Positions 16,699 to 26,162 are shown, counted from the first letter of the stretch. The stretch is DNA of 64,000 nt from JANRKF01 sp964518725 (GCA_964518725.1 CAZFKP010000003.1:1-64000), one strand, 5' to 3'. The notes: generated by a model from the letters alone, not told the origin. A program made the numbers and translations.

Positions 16699-18096
16699 AT
16701 GGGGGAATCTAACGCCAATGAAGGCGCACAATCTGATGCGGACGTAATCGGCCAATTAACCTGGGCGGACGTGATGGCTCTGCGCTCATTATTTCCGCAA
16801 ATTGGCGCGAGGATGGCATACTTGCCCACGCAGATGGGTTTCTGGGAAGAAAAGTTTGGCACGCCGCCCGAGCAGTGGGACGAGAAAACCATCCAAAAAA
16901 TTTCTGAGCACCCGGGCACATCAGAAATCACCCGCCGCAGTATGCTCTTTAATGCGCTCTGCGTAATGGCGGGTATTTCTTTATATAATGGCATCAAGCC
17001 TGGGCTTGATGACAGGATAAAAAACGCCTCCTTGAAAGATGCTTCCATTGAAGCGCTTTCATGGCTTAAACAAGATCTGACCGATCACCCCATTCCCGGT
17101 GATAGAACCCTTGAACATTTATTGCAAAAGCTCGACACTGAGATAGAAAACCTACAGAATGATACGGAACCCGATTGGCTCCCCAGAATCTTAGCGGTCA
17201 CGAGGGTATTTATCTATTGGGGGATAATCAATGCTATGGGGAAAACCCTTGCAGAGGTTTATTGCGGGCCCGATGCTCCTCCGCCCCCCGCGCATTTACG
17301 GGAATCATTGATTGCCCAGCTGCTTCCCGTTGAAATGGCAATGCAGCAGAAGCTGGATATATCAACTGACGATGCTTCGTCACCCACCATCGCTGGCAAA
17401 GGCCCGCCCTATGATGATGCAACGGCGGATTCTCTGAGGCCTATCTTTAAAAAAATGGCGGGCTGGAGCGCCCAAGCCATGCCGCTTACCGCCGGCACCA
17501 TCGAAGGCATGCTGCGCATCGAAGACGGCGCAACATTCGTGCAATGCGCGGTGGATTTGCTAAGCAGCCCGCCAGGCGCCTGGAACACCACGCTGCAAGA
17601 CATTGCGCAAGAAGTGAAATATAAGCATGGAAGCCCGGCGAAGAAGGCCGCCTTTTCTCCTAAGGTTGCGGGTATTCCTCTATTATTGGCCTTCGAATTT
17701 CTGGGGATGCACATCGCCCACAAAGAGCACTGGCTGAAGCAATATAGCGACGAGATAGAGAGGCACCGCATCATGCTGGGCAGAAACCACCCGGAGATCG
17801 ACGCACGCTGGCAGCAACATCTTGAGAAAGTTCACCTGGAACATGCAAACAGGGTGCCCCTTAGCGCAGATACCTTAACAGATATTGCCGCACTGCCGAC
17901 GGTTTCTTACTTGGCATGGATAGAGAGCCAACGCATTAATGGTTCTCGCACGGCTCAGCTTTCCCACCCGGAAGCCATTCCCCCCATCCACGCTGCAGAA
18001 ACCAGGTTGGAACCCCCCAGCCATAGACGCGAAGTTCTCTTGAAAGAACTCCATAGAAAAGCAGGGGCGGACAAGGCTGACCAAGCGCGGGGTTAA
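16699..18096 (+). CDS. Unknown tandem-paralogue family, copy A
   Basis: I do not recognise this 465-residue protein (ATG at 16699; a TTG at 16678 would add seven residues). It is mostly helical by composition, with Trp-rich N-terminal blocks LTWADVMALRSLFPQI and PPEQWDEKTIQKI. At 79-82 TRRSML precedes a hydrophobic stretch NALCVMAGISLY. A second hydrophobic helix lies near 165-180, and DIAQEVKYKHG and VAGIPLLLAFEFLGMH mark a conserved C-terminal half. The same blocks recur in the next gene, so the two arose by duplication. No ribosome-binding site is obvious. It may be a membrane-associated protein; function unknown. Confidence 0.7.
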   Translation: MGESNANEGAQSDADVIGQLTWADVMALRSLFPQIGARMAYLPTQMGFWEEKFGTPPEQWDEKTIQKISEHPGTSEITRRSMLFNALCVMAGISLYNGIKPGLDDRIKNASLKDASIEALSWLKQDLTDHPIPGDRTLEHLLQKLDTEIENLQNDTEPDWLPRILAVTRVFIYWGIINAMGKTLAEVYCGPDAPPPPAHLRESLIAQLLPVEMAMQQKLDISTDDASSPTIAGKGPPYDDATADSLRPIFKKMAGWSAQAMPLTAGTIEGMLRIEDGATFVQCAVDLLSSPPGAWNTTLQDIAQEVKYKHGSPAKKAAFSPKVAGIPLLLAFEFLGMHIAHKEHWLKQYSDEIERHRIMLGRNHPEIDARWQQHLEKVHLEHANRVPLSADTLTDIAALPTVSYLAWIESQRINGSRTAQLSHPEAIPPIHAAETRLEPPSHRREVLLKELHRKAGADKADQARG

Positions 18097-18140
18097 ATGC
18101 CAAATTTACAATATTAATTAATGTTTTATAATATACCGGC

Positions 18141-19543
18141 ATGGATGGGCATTCATCACGCAATGATACCGCTATCAAGCCGGAGGATTTCACCCCGGCT
18201 GAGCTCATTGCATTGCAAGCGCTTTTTCCGGATATCGTCGGGTCTTTGCGCCGCAACAGTATTCCTACCGTAGCCGAGATGAGTAGCGGCGCGATATCGG
18301 CGCCTCCCTGGGGTGAATGGTCAAAACAGCCGCCAAGCCAGTGGGATGATGGAACGATCGACGCCATTTGGCAGCATGCCGGCCGCCAGTTAAGCCGACG
18401 GGAAATGTTGAGAGACGGAGCCATCGGGTTAGGGCTCGCCTTCCTTTATTTCAGGACGATTCCTGAAGCGGTGGAAGAAGGCATTCATGAAGCAATTCCT
18501 CCAAAGGCACGTATCGAAGCGCTGCGCTGGTTAGAGCAGGAACTTCAAACTCAAATGCCAGGCGACCCAAAACTTGAGCAAATGCATGCTGAGGTAGCAA
18601 AGTCTTTGGAAGATGCCGTTAAATCAACCCCCGGATCATTGCTATTCAGTATCGGGGCGCTGTATGCAGTACGATCGGGGGCAGCTTTCTTTCTCTCGCA
18701 TTTAATCGGACAAGGCATTGCCGCGGCATTTCATCAGCACCCGGAATCCACACCCGCACTGCGTGAAATCTTGATGGCCCGCGTACTTCCCATCGAATGC
18801 GAACTACGCGGCCAGACACCCGCGGTGCCGGCACCCGATATCGCACTACCATTTCCCGCGGGCGATGCCGAAGCGACACGTTCATTATTCCGCAAATTAG
18901 CGGCACTGTGCCGGCAGGGCATGCCGATGGCAGCGCAAGTAATGGAGGGTCTGCTGGCCTTGGATAGAGACAGAGAGTTTTTGCATTACGCCCAAGATTT
19001 TTTCCAGCAGCCGCGCTCTCAGTGGCGGGGGCACTGGCGGACATTGCCCTGGAGGTGAAGCATGAGCAGAAAATTTCACCCGAAGTTTCCTATTTACGCA
19101 AGCTGCCCCACCTTGGCACTGCGGCAATATTAGCGCTGGAGGCGCTGGGAATGAGTGATAATGTTCGCCAAACCTGGATCCGGGCTTATGTCGAGGAGAT
19201 ACAGGCGCGCGCCCGGCAATTGCAGCACAGCCATCCGGCCATCGCGGCGCGCTGGCAAGCGCACACAGAAGAAACCGTACGACAAGCTCAGGAGGCTGCT
19301 TCGCTCGATAGCCGCACCTGCGATTACCTCGCCCTGATCGCTTCCGTTCCATGCAGTGCCTGGGCTGTCCATAACACCCTCGCGCATGAGGATACGCATA
19401 CATTCAACCGCCCCGAAGCTTTGCCCCTGCTGCACGAAGCGCAAGTACGCCTGGAGCAACGTCAGCGTGACCGTGCATATCTGACCCGACTCCTCTCACG
19501 CGAAGGAGAAAAAGCTCCACCTTCTGCGCCGGATTTTCGCTAA
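18141..19543 (+). pseudogene. Unknown tandem-paralogue family, copy B, frameshifted
   Basis: This is the second copy of the family at 16699-18096. The first frame runs 18141-19058 and the second 19022-19543. The N-terminal part shares FTPAELIALQALFPDI, PPSQWDDGTIDAI, SRREML (86-90) with a hydrophobic stretch, and ARIEALRWLEQEL. The C-terminal part, in the other frame, shares DIALEVKHEQ and LGTAAILALEALGM. The break lies in a run of five G at about 19026-19030. Adding one G gives W-R-G-A-L-A-D-I-A, exactly the length of W-N-T-T-L-Q-D-I-A in copy A. It is either a recent inactivating indel or a sequencing error; the rest of the frame is well preserved. Confidence 0.8.
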
Positions 19544-21384
19544 ATCGCCTCGGCCATCACGCTTTTGCTGCCACTCACGATGATTTGCAAGTGCGCGGAA
19601 GCTTGCGGCAGAATTTTGGCCATGAAGAAGCGGGCGGTGGCCAGTTTATCTTCGTAGAATTTTAAGTCGCCTCCCGCACTCGCCTGCTGCTCGCGCGATG
19701 AGGCCCCGCTCAGGGCTGAGTCGGCCTGCTGGCCTCCCAATGTTCCGAGTTTGGCCAGCGCAATTTCCGCCTGCCGCGCCCAGACATAGGCCATGAACAC
19801 CAGGGCGAACATGCGCTGATAATCCACCGCGCCAGCCGCCGCATCGTTCGGGTTGGCAAGCCCTGCGGTGGCGATATAGAGCGTCGCTTGCTGCAGATAT
19901 TCCAGATTCTTTTTGAGTGGCTTTACAAACTCTTTCATCGCCGCGTTGTCTTTATGTTTTTCGACAAACGCATCCGCCGGGTGAAAGAAGCTGCGCAGAT
20001 ATTTCCCGGCGCTGTGGGGCAGCTTGCGGCCAATCAAATCCAGCGCCTGCACGCCGTTTGTGCCTTCGTAAATCATGGTGATACGGGCGTCGCGCACATA
20101 TTGCTCGGCCCCGTATTCTTTGATGTAGCCATAGCCGCCGAAACATTGCAGGCCAAGGCTACTCATCTCGAACCCGCCATCGGTGAGGTACGATTTGCAA
20201 ATGGGCGTCATGAGCTGCACGAAATCATCCGACGCCTCTTTGACTTTCGGATCGGTATGGCAGTGCGCCAGGTCGATTTTCAGCGCCATCTCCATGGCCA
20301 GCGCCCGGGCGCCTTCGCAGAACGCTTTTTGCGTCAGCAACATGCGGCGCACGTCGGGGTGCACAATAATCGGATCCGCCGCTTTTTCCGGTTCTTTTGC
20401 GCCGGTCAGCGCACGCATCTGCAGGCGCTCTTTACTGTAAGAAAGTGCATTTTGATACGCCACCTCGGCCACACCCAACCCCTGCACGCCAACATATAAC
20501 CGCGCCGCGTTCATCATGGTGAACATGGCGCGCATGCCTTTATGTGGTTCGCCGACCAGCCAGGCCTTGCAACCGTTGAAGGATATCTGGCAGGTTGGCG
20601 ATGCGTGTAACCCCATTTTATGCTCGATGCCGTCGCAGCGTATGCCGCTTGGGCTTCCGATCGAGCCGTCGGGGTTGATGTCGTATTTGCTGGCGATGAA
20701 TAGGCTGATCCCTTTGGTGCCCTTCGGCGCATCCGGCAGGCGCGCCAGGATCAGATGCACGATATTCTCCGTCAACTCATGTTCGCCGGAGGAAATAAAA
20801 ATCTTGTTGCCGTGAAGCGAATAGGAACCATCGCCATTCGGTTCGGCTCTGGTTCGCACCAGGCCAAGATCGGTGCCGGCTTGCGGCTCGGTGAGGCACA
20901 TCACGCCGGACCACTCACCCGAGACCATCTTGGGCAGGTATTTTTGTTTTATCTCATCTGACGCATGCAGCATGATGGCGTTATACGCGCCGTGGGAAAG
21001 CCCCGGCGTTAGCCCGAAGGAAAGATTCGCCGAGCAGACCATTTCCATGAGCGGCATGTTGAGCACGTCCGGCAGCCCCTGGCCGCCATATTTCGTATCA
21101 CACGTAAAGCCCGGCCAGCCGGATTCACGGTAAAGCGTGTAGGCTTCCTTGAAACCATCCGGCATGATGACTTTACCGTTTTCATATTTCAGCCCCTGCT
21201 TATCGCCGGTTTCATTCAGCGGGAATAGCACCTCCTCGCAGAGCTGGGCGGCAGCTTCCAGAATCGGGTCGATCAAATCCGGTTTGGCGTCAGCGAAGCC
21301 ATTCACATTCGCGTATTGCGAAACGTTCAGATATTCGTTCAGGACAAACTGGAAATCACGGATGGGAGCTTTGTAGCTGGGCAT
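19540..21384 (-). CDS. Acyl-CoA dehydrogenase (long, C-terminally extended type)
   Basis: The 614-residue flavoprotein catalyses the first step of fatty-acid beta-oxidation or of a related acyl-CoA pathway (DmdC-like enzymes share this architecture). Visible motifs are MCLTEPQAGTDLG (FAD/substrate loop), ISSGEHELTENIVHL, CFGGYGYIKEYGAEQYVRD and the IYEGTNGVQALDLIGRKL block containing the catalytic Glu region. Residues about 550-572 carry a short insertion (GGQQADSALSGASSREQQAS) that comes from a repeat element described separately. Start ATG at 21384. The gene belongs to a minus-strand group with fadJ-like and thiolase genes. Confidence 0.92.
   Translation of the reverse strand: MPSYKAPIRDFQFVLNEYLNVSQYANVNGFADAKPDLIDPILEAAAQLCEEVLFPLNETGDKQGLKYENGKVIMPDGFKEAYTLYRESGWPGFTCDTKYGGQGLPDVLNMPLMEMVCSANLSFGLTPGLSHGAYNAIMLHASDEIKQKYLPKMVSGEWSGVMCLTEPQAGTDLGLVRTRAEPNGDGSYSLHGNKIFISSGEHELTENIVHLILARLPDAPKGTKGISLFIASKYDINPDGSIGSPSGIRCDGIEHKMGLHASPTCQISFNGCKAWLVGEPHKGMRAMFTMMNAARLYVGVQGLGVAEVAYQNALSYSKERLQMRALTGAKEPEKAADPIIVHPDVRRMLLTQKAFCEGARALAMEMALKIDLAHCHTDPKVKEASDDFVQLMTPICKSYLTDGGFEMSSLGLQCFGGYGYIKEYGAEQYVRDARITMIYEGTNGVQALDLIGRKLPHSAGKYLRSFFHPADAFVEKHKDNAAMKEFVKPLKKNLEYLQQATLYIATAGLANPNDAAAGAVDYQRMFALVFMAYVWARQAEIALAKLGTLGGQQADSALSGASSREQQASAGGDLKFYEDKLATARFFMAKILPQASAHLQIIVSGSKSVMAEAI
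19669..19738 (-). repeat. Palindromic repeat element copy 1, inside acyl-CoA dehydrogenase
   Basis: The plus-strand segment begins GCCTCCCGCACTCGCCTGCT and matches copy 2 (from 32360) at 22 of the first 25 bases. It contains a nested palindrome: AGGCC (19701-19705) with GGCCT (19723-19727) outside CTCAG (19709-19713) and CTGAG (19716-19720). On the coding strand it is read as an insertion including the peptide EQQASAGG, in the same frame as copy 2. It sits near the C-terminus of the enzyme, between helices, where related enzymes are shorter. Confidence 0.75.
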
Positions 21385-21466
21385 GGTTTGAAACCTTTCT
21401 TCAGCTAATCATTCTATCAAACACCGCCTAAGATTTGGTTAAATTCTTTGATGCTGCACTGCAAAA

Positions 21467-22483
21467 TCAATGGGTTGTGGCAAGCTTCCGGCGATGCAGC
21501 ACACTGGACCACAGCGCCAGCAAAATAAAGCTCAAGCCAATCAACCCCGTGATGAATTCCGGCACATGCACCAACATGCTGATGAGCATGATGAGCGCCA
21601 GCGCGCCGATGCCGTAATGCGCCCCGTGCTCCAGATAAATATATTCCGAGAGCGTGCCTTTTTTTACCAGATAGACGGTGAGCGAGCGCACGAACATCGC
21701 CCCGATACCCAGCCCCAGCATGATGATGATGATGTCCTTGCTCATGGCGAATGCGCCGATGACGCCGTCCAGCGAAAAGGACGCATCCAGCAGCTGCAAA
21801 TACATAAACCCCATGAAGCCGGAATAGCCCACCGTTTTGGTGGCTCCATGCGCGGCATCTTCCCCGCCGCCGCAGAGTGCCGTGATGCTTTTTACCATTA
21901 CATACAGCACCACGCCCACCACACCGGCCACCCAAGCGCCGGTTTGTTCTTCTTCTGGCAAAAAATGTGAAAGAGCTAACAGCACCAGCAGCGCCACGAC
22001 CACCTGCGCCGATTCCAGCTTGCCGAGCCGGGCGAGCTTCCGCTCAATAAAACCGATCCAATGCAAATCCTTGGTTTCGTCCATCACAAAATGCAAAAAA
22101 ACCATCAGCAGAAACATGCCGCCGAAGGAGCCAATCTGCACATGCGAAGCCAGCACGTGGCGGGAATATTCTTCCGGGTTATCCAGCGCGAGCTGCGTGA
22201 CCTCCACCAGGCCAAGCCCAGTGGCCAGCGCGACGATCACGATGGGAAACAACAGCCGCATGCCAAAAACCGCGATCAAAATCCCCCAGGTGAGGAACCG
22301 CTTCTGCCACAGCTCGCTCATATGTTTCAGCACGCTGGCATTCACTACCGCGTTATCAAACGAAAGGGTGATTTCCATCACCATCAGCAAGGTGGCAATG
22401 CCTAAGCCAGGCAAGCCCGCCCATTCATAGGCGAGAAGTAAGCCAATAACGGTGACGATGTGGGAAAGATAGAAATAGCGCAT
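21467..22483 (-). CDS. TerC/DUF475-family integral membrane protein
   Basis: The 338-residue protein has about nine hydrophobic segments. The two family hallmarks with acidic residues in membrane helices are ITLSFDNAVVNASVLKHM (near 38-55) and DASFSLDGVIGAFAMSKD (near 228-245). TerC-like proteins are implicated in metal-ion (Mn) efflux and tellurite resistance; DUF475 members are the closest subgroup by length and motif. No ter operon is present. It lies between two beta-oxidation genes on the same strand, probably by chance. Start ATG at 22483. Confidence 0.85.
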   Translation of the reverse strand: MRYFYLSHIVTVIGLLLAYEWAGLPGLGIATLLMVMEITLSFDNAVVNASVLKHMSELWQKRFLTWGILIAVFGMRLLFPIVIVALATGLGLVEVTQLALDNPEEYSRHVLASHVQIGSFGGMFLLMVFLHFVMDETKDLHWIGFIERKLARLGKLESAQVVVALLVLLALSHFLPEEEQTGAWVAGVVGVVLYVMVKSITALCGGGEDAAHGATKTVGYSGFMGFMYLQLLDASFSLDGVIGAFAMSKDIIIIMLGLGIGAMFVRSLTVYLVKKGTLSEYIYLEHGAHYGIGALALIMLISMLVHVPEFITGLIGLSFILLALWSSVLHRRKLATTH

Positions 22484-22494
22484 AAGGTTGATAA

Positions 22495-22538
22495 TTGATG
22501 GTTGATAGCTGGTAGTTCCCTACACCATCAACCATCAA
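22495..22538. repeat. Perfect 12-bp inverted repeat (hairpin)
   Basis: TTGATGGTTGAT (22495-22506) and ATCAACCATCAA (22527-22538) are exact reverse complements with a 20-nt loop that itself holds GTAG-TTCC-CTAC. It lies in the 62-bp gap between the fadJ-like gene and terC. There is no T-run, so it is not a typical intrinsic terminator; it may attenuate or stabilise the transcript. Confidence 0.75.
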
Positions 22539-22545
22539 CCAGCAA

Positions 22546-24897
22546 CTAATTCCGCAGCGGCTTGCCCGTATTCAGCATGTGTTCGATGCGGGCGAGGCTC
22601 GCCGGGTGTTTGACCATTTCCATGAACACCTCAAACTCGAGATCAAGAAGCTGTTGCTCGGTGACCGGCTCGGAAATATCGGTATCGCCACCGGAAAGTA
22701 CATAGGCGAGGCGCTTGCAGATCACCACATCGTGCGGCGTGGCCTTACCTGCCGCTGCGAAGCCATCAACCGCCATCGACAAGGCAACACGCGCCGTTCC
22801 ACCCGGCAAATGCAGCACCGCCTGTTCGGGCACGGTGTAGGTCGCCGCCATGGCAATGCAGCGCGCCTTCGCATCGGCGAGCACACGGGCGCGGCTCATG
22901 GAAATACCGTCATCTTCGCGCAAGATTTTCAGGTCTTTGGCCTCTTCCGCCGAACCAGAAACTTTGGCGGTGGCGATCATTTCAAATACCTTGCTGATCA
23001 CCGGCATCGCACCCCCGGTCGCCATCAGCCCACCAAGCATGCTTTTCGGCCCATCTTTCTCGCCCAAGTGGCGCAACAACATTTCCTTGCATCCACCCCA
23101 TGCCGGGATCAAACCGACACCGACTTCCACAAGGCCGGGATAACATTCCATGTGCGCCTGCACCGCATTGCTGTGCAGCACCAACTCACACCCACCGCCA
23201 AGCGCCATGCCAGAGAGTGAAGAGACCACCGGGAAAGGAGCGTATTTCAGCGCCATCATCGCATTCTGACCACCCCTGATGACATCGGCAATTTGCCCCC
23301 ATGCCGCAATGTTTGCCGCCAGCAAGACAAATCCAAGATTGGCGCCGACCGAGAAATTATCGGCGTCATTGCCGACAACCAGACCTTTGAAATCTTTTTT
23401 CACCAGCTCCACCGATTGATTAATCATCGCAAGAATATCCGGATCAATCGAGTTCATTTTTGAGGTGAGTTCGAGGCAAGCAATGCCATCTCCAATATCC
23501 CACAGCGACGCCGAAGCATTTTTAAGCACCGGTTTGGCCATAAGCTTGATATCGCCAAGCATAAGCGAACCTTCGGGCGGCACAATCACCGTATATTTTC
23601 CGGTAATGGCAATGGACTCGCGCTTGCCGTTTTCTATTTTGTAAAGCGTGCTTCCCGCAGCTTTTTCAAGAATCGGCGGAATGGAAAGATCTGCCGCTTT
23701 GAATTGCTCGATGACGACATCCACGCCCAACTTGTCGATCATTTCAAACGGGCCGTATTTCCAGCTATAGCCTTTCTTCATGGCCTCATCGATGGCCGTA
23801 ATATCATCCGCAATCTCCGGCACCAGCGACGCCGTATAATGCAGGAACGGGATCATCACCGCACGCACATACTCGCCACCGATGTCCTTGTGGGTGAAGA
23901 GCGCACCCAGACCGCCCTTCGCCGCATCGATGCTCTCAAGCGTACCTTTGCCAGACGCCGGTGCATACTCGCCGGTTTTGAGGTCGATCACTTCTTTGAT
24001 TTTGCCACCACCTTCTTTGTTGATGCGGTAGAAACCACCCTTGCCCTTACGTCCAGTATAACCGTCCGCGATCATTTTCTTCACCAGTTCCGGCTCCTGG
24101 TAAAGTGCCTTGAACGCATCGCCATCCGGCAGGCTCACGAGCAATGATTTGGCAATCAGCGGCATGAGGTCGATGCCAATCAGGTCGAACAAGCCGAATA
24201 CGCCAGTTTTTGGAATACCCACCGGGCGCCCCATAATCGCATCAGCTTGCGGCACGGTGACGCCCAGGCGCATGGCTTCCAATAACGCTAGCATCATCCA
24301 GTACACGCCGATGCGGTTGGCGATGAAGCCCGGCGTGTCTTTACATACGACAATGGTTTTGCCTAAATTCCGGTCGCCAAAGTCGCATACATGCCTGAAT
24401 TTTTCGTCACTCACTTTTCCCTGCACCACCTCCAACAAGCGCATGAAGCGCGGTGGATTGAAGAAGTGGGTAATCATGAACTCAGAGGCAAATTTCTCGC
24501 CCATGCCGTCGGTGAGCTGGGCAAGCGGCAAGGTCGACGTATTGGAAGCAACGATTGAACCGGCCTTCCTTACCGCGTCGATTTTTTTATAGACATCGTG
24601 TTTAATGTCGAGGCGCTCAAGCACCGCCTCAATAATGAGGTCGCAATCGGCGAGCTTTTTCAAATCATCATCGAAATTTCCGCAGGTGATGAGTTTCGCG
24701 GCCTTCTTATGCACAAAACCGGGGGGCTTGCTTGCCAGCTGCCGCTCCACCGCTTTCTCGGTCAGGGCGTTTTTGCCGCCTTCTTTCGCAACGATATCAA
24801 GCAGCACCACCGGGATGCCCGCATTGGCGATTTGCGCGGCAATGCCGCTACCCATGACGCCTGAACCGAGTACCGCTACTTTTTTAATGGTGGTCAT
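22546..24897 (-). CDS. 3-hydroxyacyl-CoA dehydrogenase / enoyl-CoA hydratase fusion
   Basis: This 783-residue bifunctional beta-oxidation enzyme hydrates enoyl-CoA and oxidises 3-hydroxyacyl-CoA with NAD. The dehydrogenase comes first: Rossmann motif VLGSGVMGSGIAAQIANAG (9-27), the catalytic-region ITHFFNPPRFMRLLEVV, and FIANRIGVY. The crotonase-like domain occupies the C-terminal third, with SGMALGGGCELVLHS. This dehydrogenase-first order matches FadN-type proteins rather than E. coli FadB or FadJ, where hydratase comes first. It works with the acyl-CoA dehydrogenase downstream and the thiolase upstream. Confidence 0.92.
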   Translation of the reverse strand: MTTIKKVAVLGSGVMGSGIAAQIANAGIPVVLLDIVAKEGGKNALTEKAVERQLASKPPGFVHKKAAKLITCGNFDDDLKKLADCDLIIEAVLERLDIKHDVYKKIDAVRKAGSIVASNTSTLPLAQLTDGMGEKFASEFMITHFFNPPRFMRLLEVVQGKVSDEKFRHVCDFGDRNLGKTIVVCKDTPGFIANRIGVYWMMLALLEAMRLGVTVPQADAIMGRPVGIPKTGVFGLFDLIGIDLMPLIAKSLLVSLPDGDAFKALYQEPELVKKMIADGYTGRKGKGGFYRINKEGGGKIKEVIDLKTGEYAPASGKGTLESIDAAKGGLGALFTHKDIGGEYVRAVMIPFLHYTASLVPEIADDITAIDEAMKKGYSWKYGPFEMIDKLGVDVVIEQFKAADLSIPPILEKAAGSTLYKIENGKRESIAITGKYTVIVPPEGSLMLGDIKLMAKPVLKNASASLWDIGDGIACLELTSKMNSIDPDILAMINQSVELVKKDFKGLVVGNDADNFSVGANLGFVLLAANIAAWGQIADVIRGGQNAMMALKYAPFPVVSSLSGMALGGGCELVLHSNAVQAHMECYPGLVEVGVGLIPAWGGCKEMLLRHLGEKDGPKSMLGGLMATGGAMPVISKVFEMIATAKVSGSAEEAKDLKILREDDGISMSRARVLADAKARCIAMAATYTVPEQAVLHLPGGTARVALSMAVDGFAAAGKATPHDVVICKRLAYVLSGGDTDISEPVTEQQLLDLEFEVFMEMVKHPASLARIEHMLNTGKPLRN

Positions 24898-24988
24898 TTT
24901 TCCCCGCTGCCTAAGATACTAATATTTATAGGGTAACATCGGCGGCTTAAGGATGGGTTAAGGAAATAAATTCTTCGCAATGCACAAT

Positions 24989-25020
24989 AAAAAACCCCTT
25001 GTTTTCACAAGGGGTTTTTT
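24989..25020. terminator. Bidirectional intrinsic terminator
   Basis: CCCCTTG (24995-25001) and CAAGGGG (25008-25014) form a stem with loop TTTTCA, flanked by A6 (24989-24994) and T6 (25015-25020). On the minus strand it follows the outer-membrane barrel gene (stop at 25041), ending that transcript before the fadJ-like gene. Confidence 0.9.
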
Positions 25021-25040
25021 ACAAATTCTTTAGCTGAAGC

Positions 25041-26030
25041 CTAGAACGCGTATTTCAGGCGGGCACCAAACGTCTGGGAGAAATCACTCTCAGCACGCGT
25101 ATCGCTCGCCGACACGGCAAAGGTATTCGTCGTGTCATCAATCAGAGTGTAGTTGTAGCTCAGATTCGCCACCAGACGGCCTGGGATAACATCGTAGTTA
25201 AGGCCAATGCCGAAATCAACCGAATCACCCTGATCGCGGTTAGAGGTGATGCCCGTTTTTACGTTAGTGATATCGGTATCGGTCGCCGCATCATAACGCG
25301 CATTCAAATCGAGCGAAAAGCGATCGGTCAGGCGGGTTTGAGTCTTAGCACCAACATAGAACCCCCAGTAAGAATCAGTATCGATCACTGTGGTGGTGTT
25401 ATTCACCTCAAGTTCGGCATCGCCATAATAGCTTACCCCGGCAAGACCTGCAATTGTGAACGAGCGGGTTTTATAAGAAAGCTGCGTGCCCAGCGTAGCA
25501 ACGTCGCCACCGAGTGCCACCGAGCCAGTATCCAGACCATTGCGCGCACGCTCTGCATCAATAGCATCGGGAGCATAATCAGCGCTGAGGTCGAGAGTTA
25601 CAGGCGAGGAACTTGCTTGCTCAAATGCGCGGTAGGTAATGCCGAAATTCGGGTTGCTGAAGCCTTCGCGGCTACGAACAACGCGGGTTCCCGTTACGTT
25701 ATTGGTTCCGGTTTTTGCTTCCGGAGTATAGCTCATGTCCGCACGCAGCGTCAGCGTATCAAGCAAACCATAGGCGATCGACTGGTCAACCACATGCGAC
25801 TTGCTCGTGCTGTCCCCTTTTTCCGCGCCGGTGCTCACTGTATACGATGTGTTTTGGTTGTGGCTATAGCTATAGCCGGTTTCAGCGGAGAACTTGCCTT
25901 TCATCGGCAGGTAGGTCGGGTCGGACAGGACACGGGAAGGATCTGGCGTGAAATCCAGCATGCCGGCCTGCGCGGCAGAAGCAGCCATGATTGCGGAAAA
26001 GCTAGCGGCGCAGAGAGTTAATAGACGCAT
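25041..26030 (-). CDS. Outer-membrane beta-barrel protein
   Basis: The 329-residue protein begins with a Sec signal peptide (MRLLTLCAASFSAIMAASAAQA, cleaved after AQA around residue 22). The mature part alternates polar and hydrophobic residues in many amphipathic strands and ends in Phe (FGARLKYAF), the beta-barrel assembly signature. No known porin family is certain; size suggests 10-14 strands. It has its own candidate promoter and a strong terminator, so it is a monocistronic gene inside the beta-oxidation region. A role in fatty-acid uptake would be only an inference from location. Confidence 0.8.
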   Translation of the reverse strand: MRLLTLCAASFSAIMAASAAQAGMLDFTPDPSRVLSDPTYLPMKGKFSAETGYSYSHNQNTSYTVSTGAEKGDSTSKSHVVDQSIAYGLLDTLTLRADMSYTPEAKTGTNNVTGTRVVRSREGFSNPNFGITYRAFEQASSSPVTLDLSADYAPDAIDAERARNGLDTGSVALGGDVATLGTQLSYKTRSFTIAGLAGVSYYGDAELEVNNTTTVIDTDSYWGFYVGAKTQTRLTDRFSLDLNARYDAATDTDITNVKTGITSNRDQGDSVDFGIGLNYDVIPGRLVANLSYNYTLIDDTTNTFAVSASDTRAESDFSQTFGARLKYAF

Positions 26031-26064
26031 AGGTGGAATCCTTTACAAAGACGTTACAGCGTCC

Positions 26065-26092
26065 TCTATATGTGAGTGCCTTCTTGCTGTAA
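26065..26092 (-). promoter_or_regulatory. Candidate promoter for outer-membrane barrel gene
   Basis: On the minus strand TTACAG (26087-26092) and TATAGA (26065-26070) are 16 bp apart, 35 bp upstream of the ATG. An imperfect palindrome GACGTTACAGCGTC overlaps the presumed transcript start and could be an operator. Called by eye. Confidence 0.35.
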
Positions 26093-26162
26093 ATGGATTG
26101 TCGATACGCCTCAGCGTTTTAATGGCAACTGTTACAAACTTGTCACAACCAAGGGGTGTGGA

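Noticed and set aside
16776..16990. Tat export signal in the tandem paralogues
   Set aside because: The RR motif is about 80 residues from the start, the hydrophobic stretch is followed by no cleavage motif, and no shorter start gives an N-terminal signal; kept only as a motif worth testing.
19020..19036. Programmed ribosomal frameshift in the second tandem paralogue
   Set aside because: The site is a plain G5 run without a slippery heptamer, downstream pseudoknot or stop-proximal context, and copy A is read in one frame.
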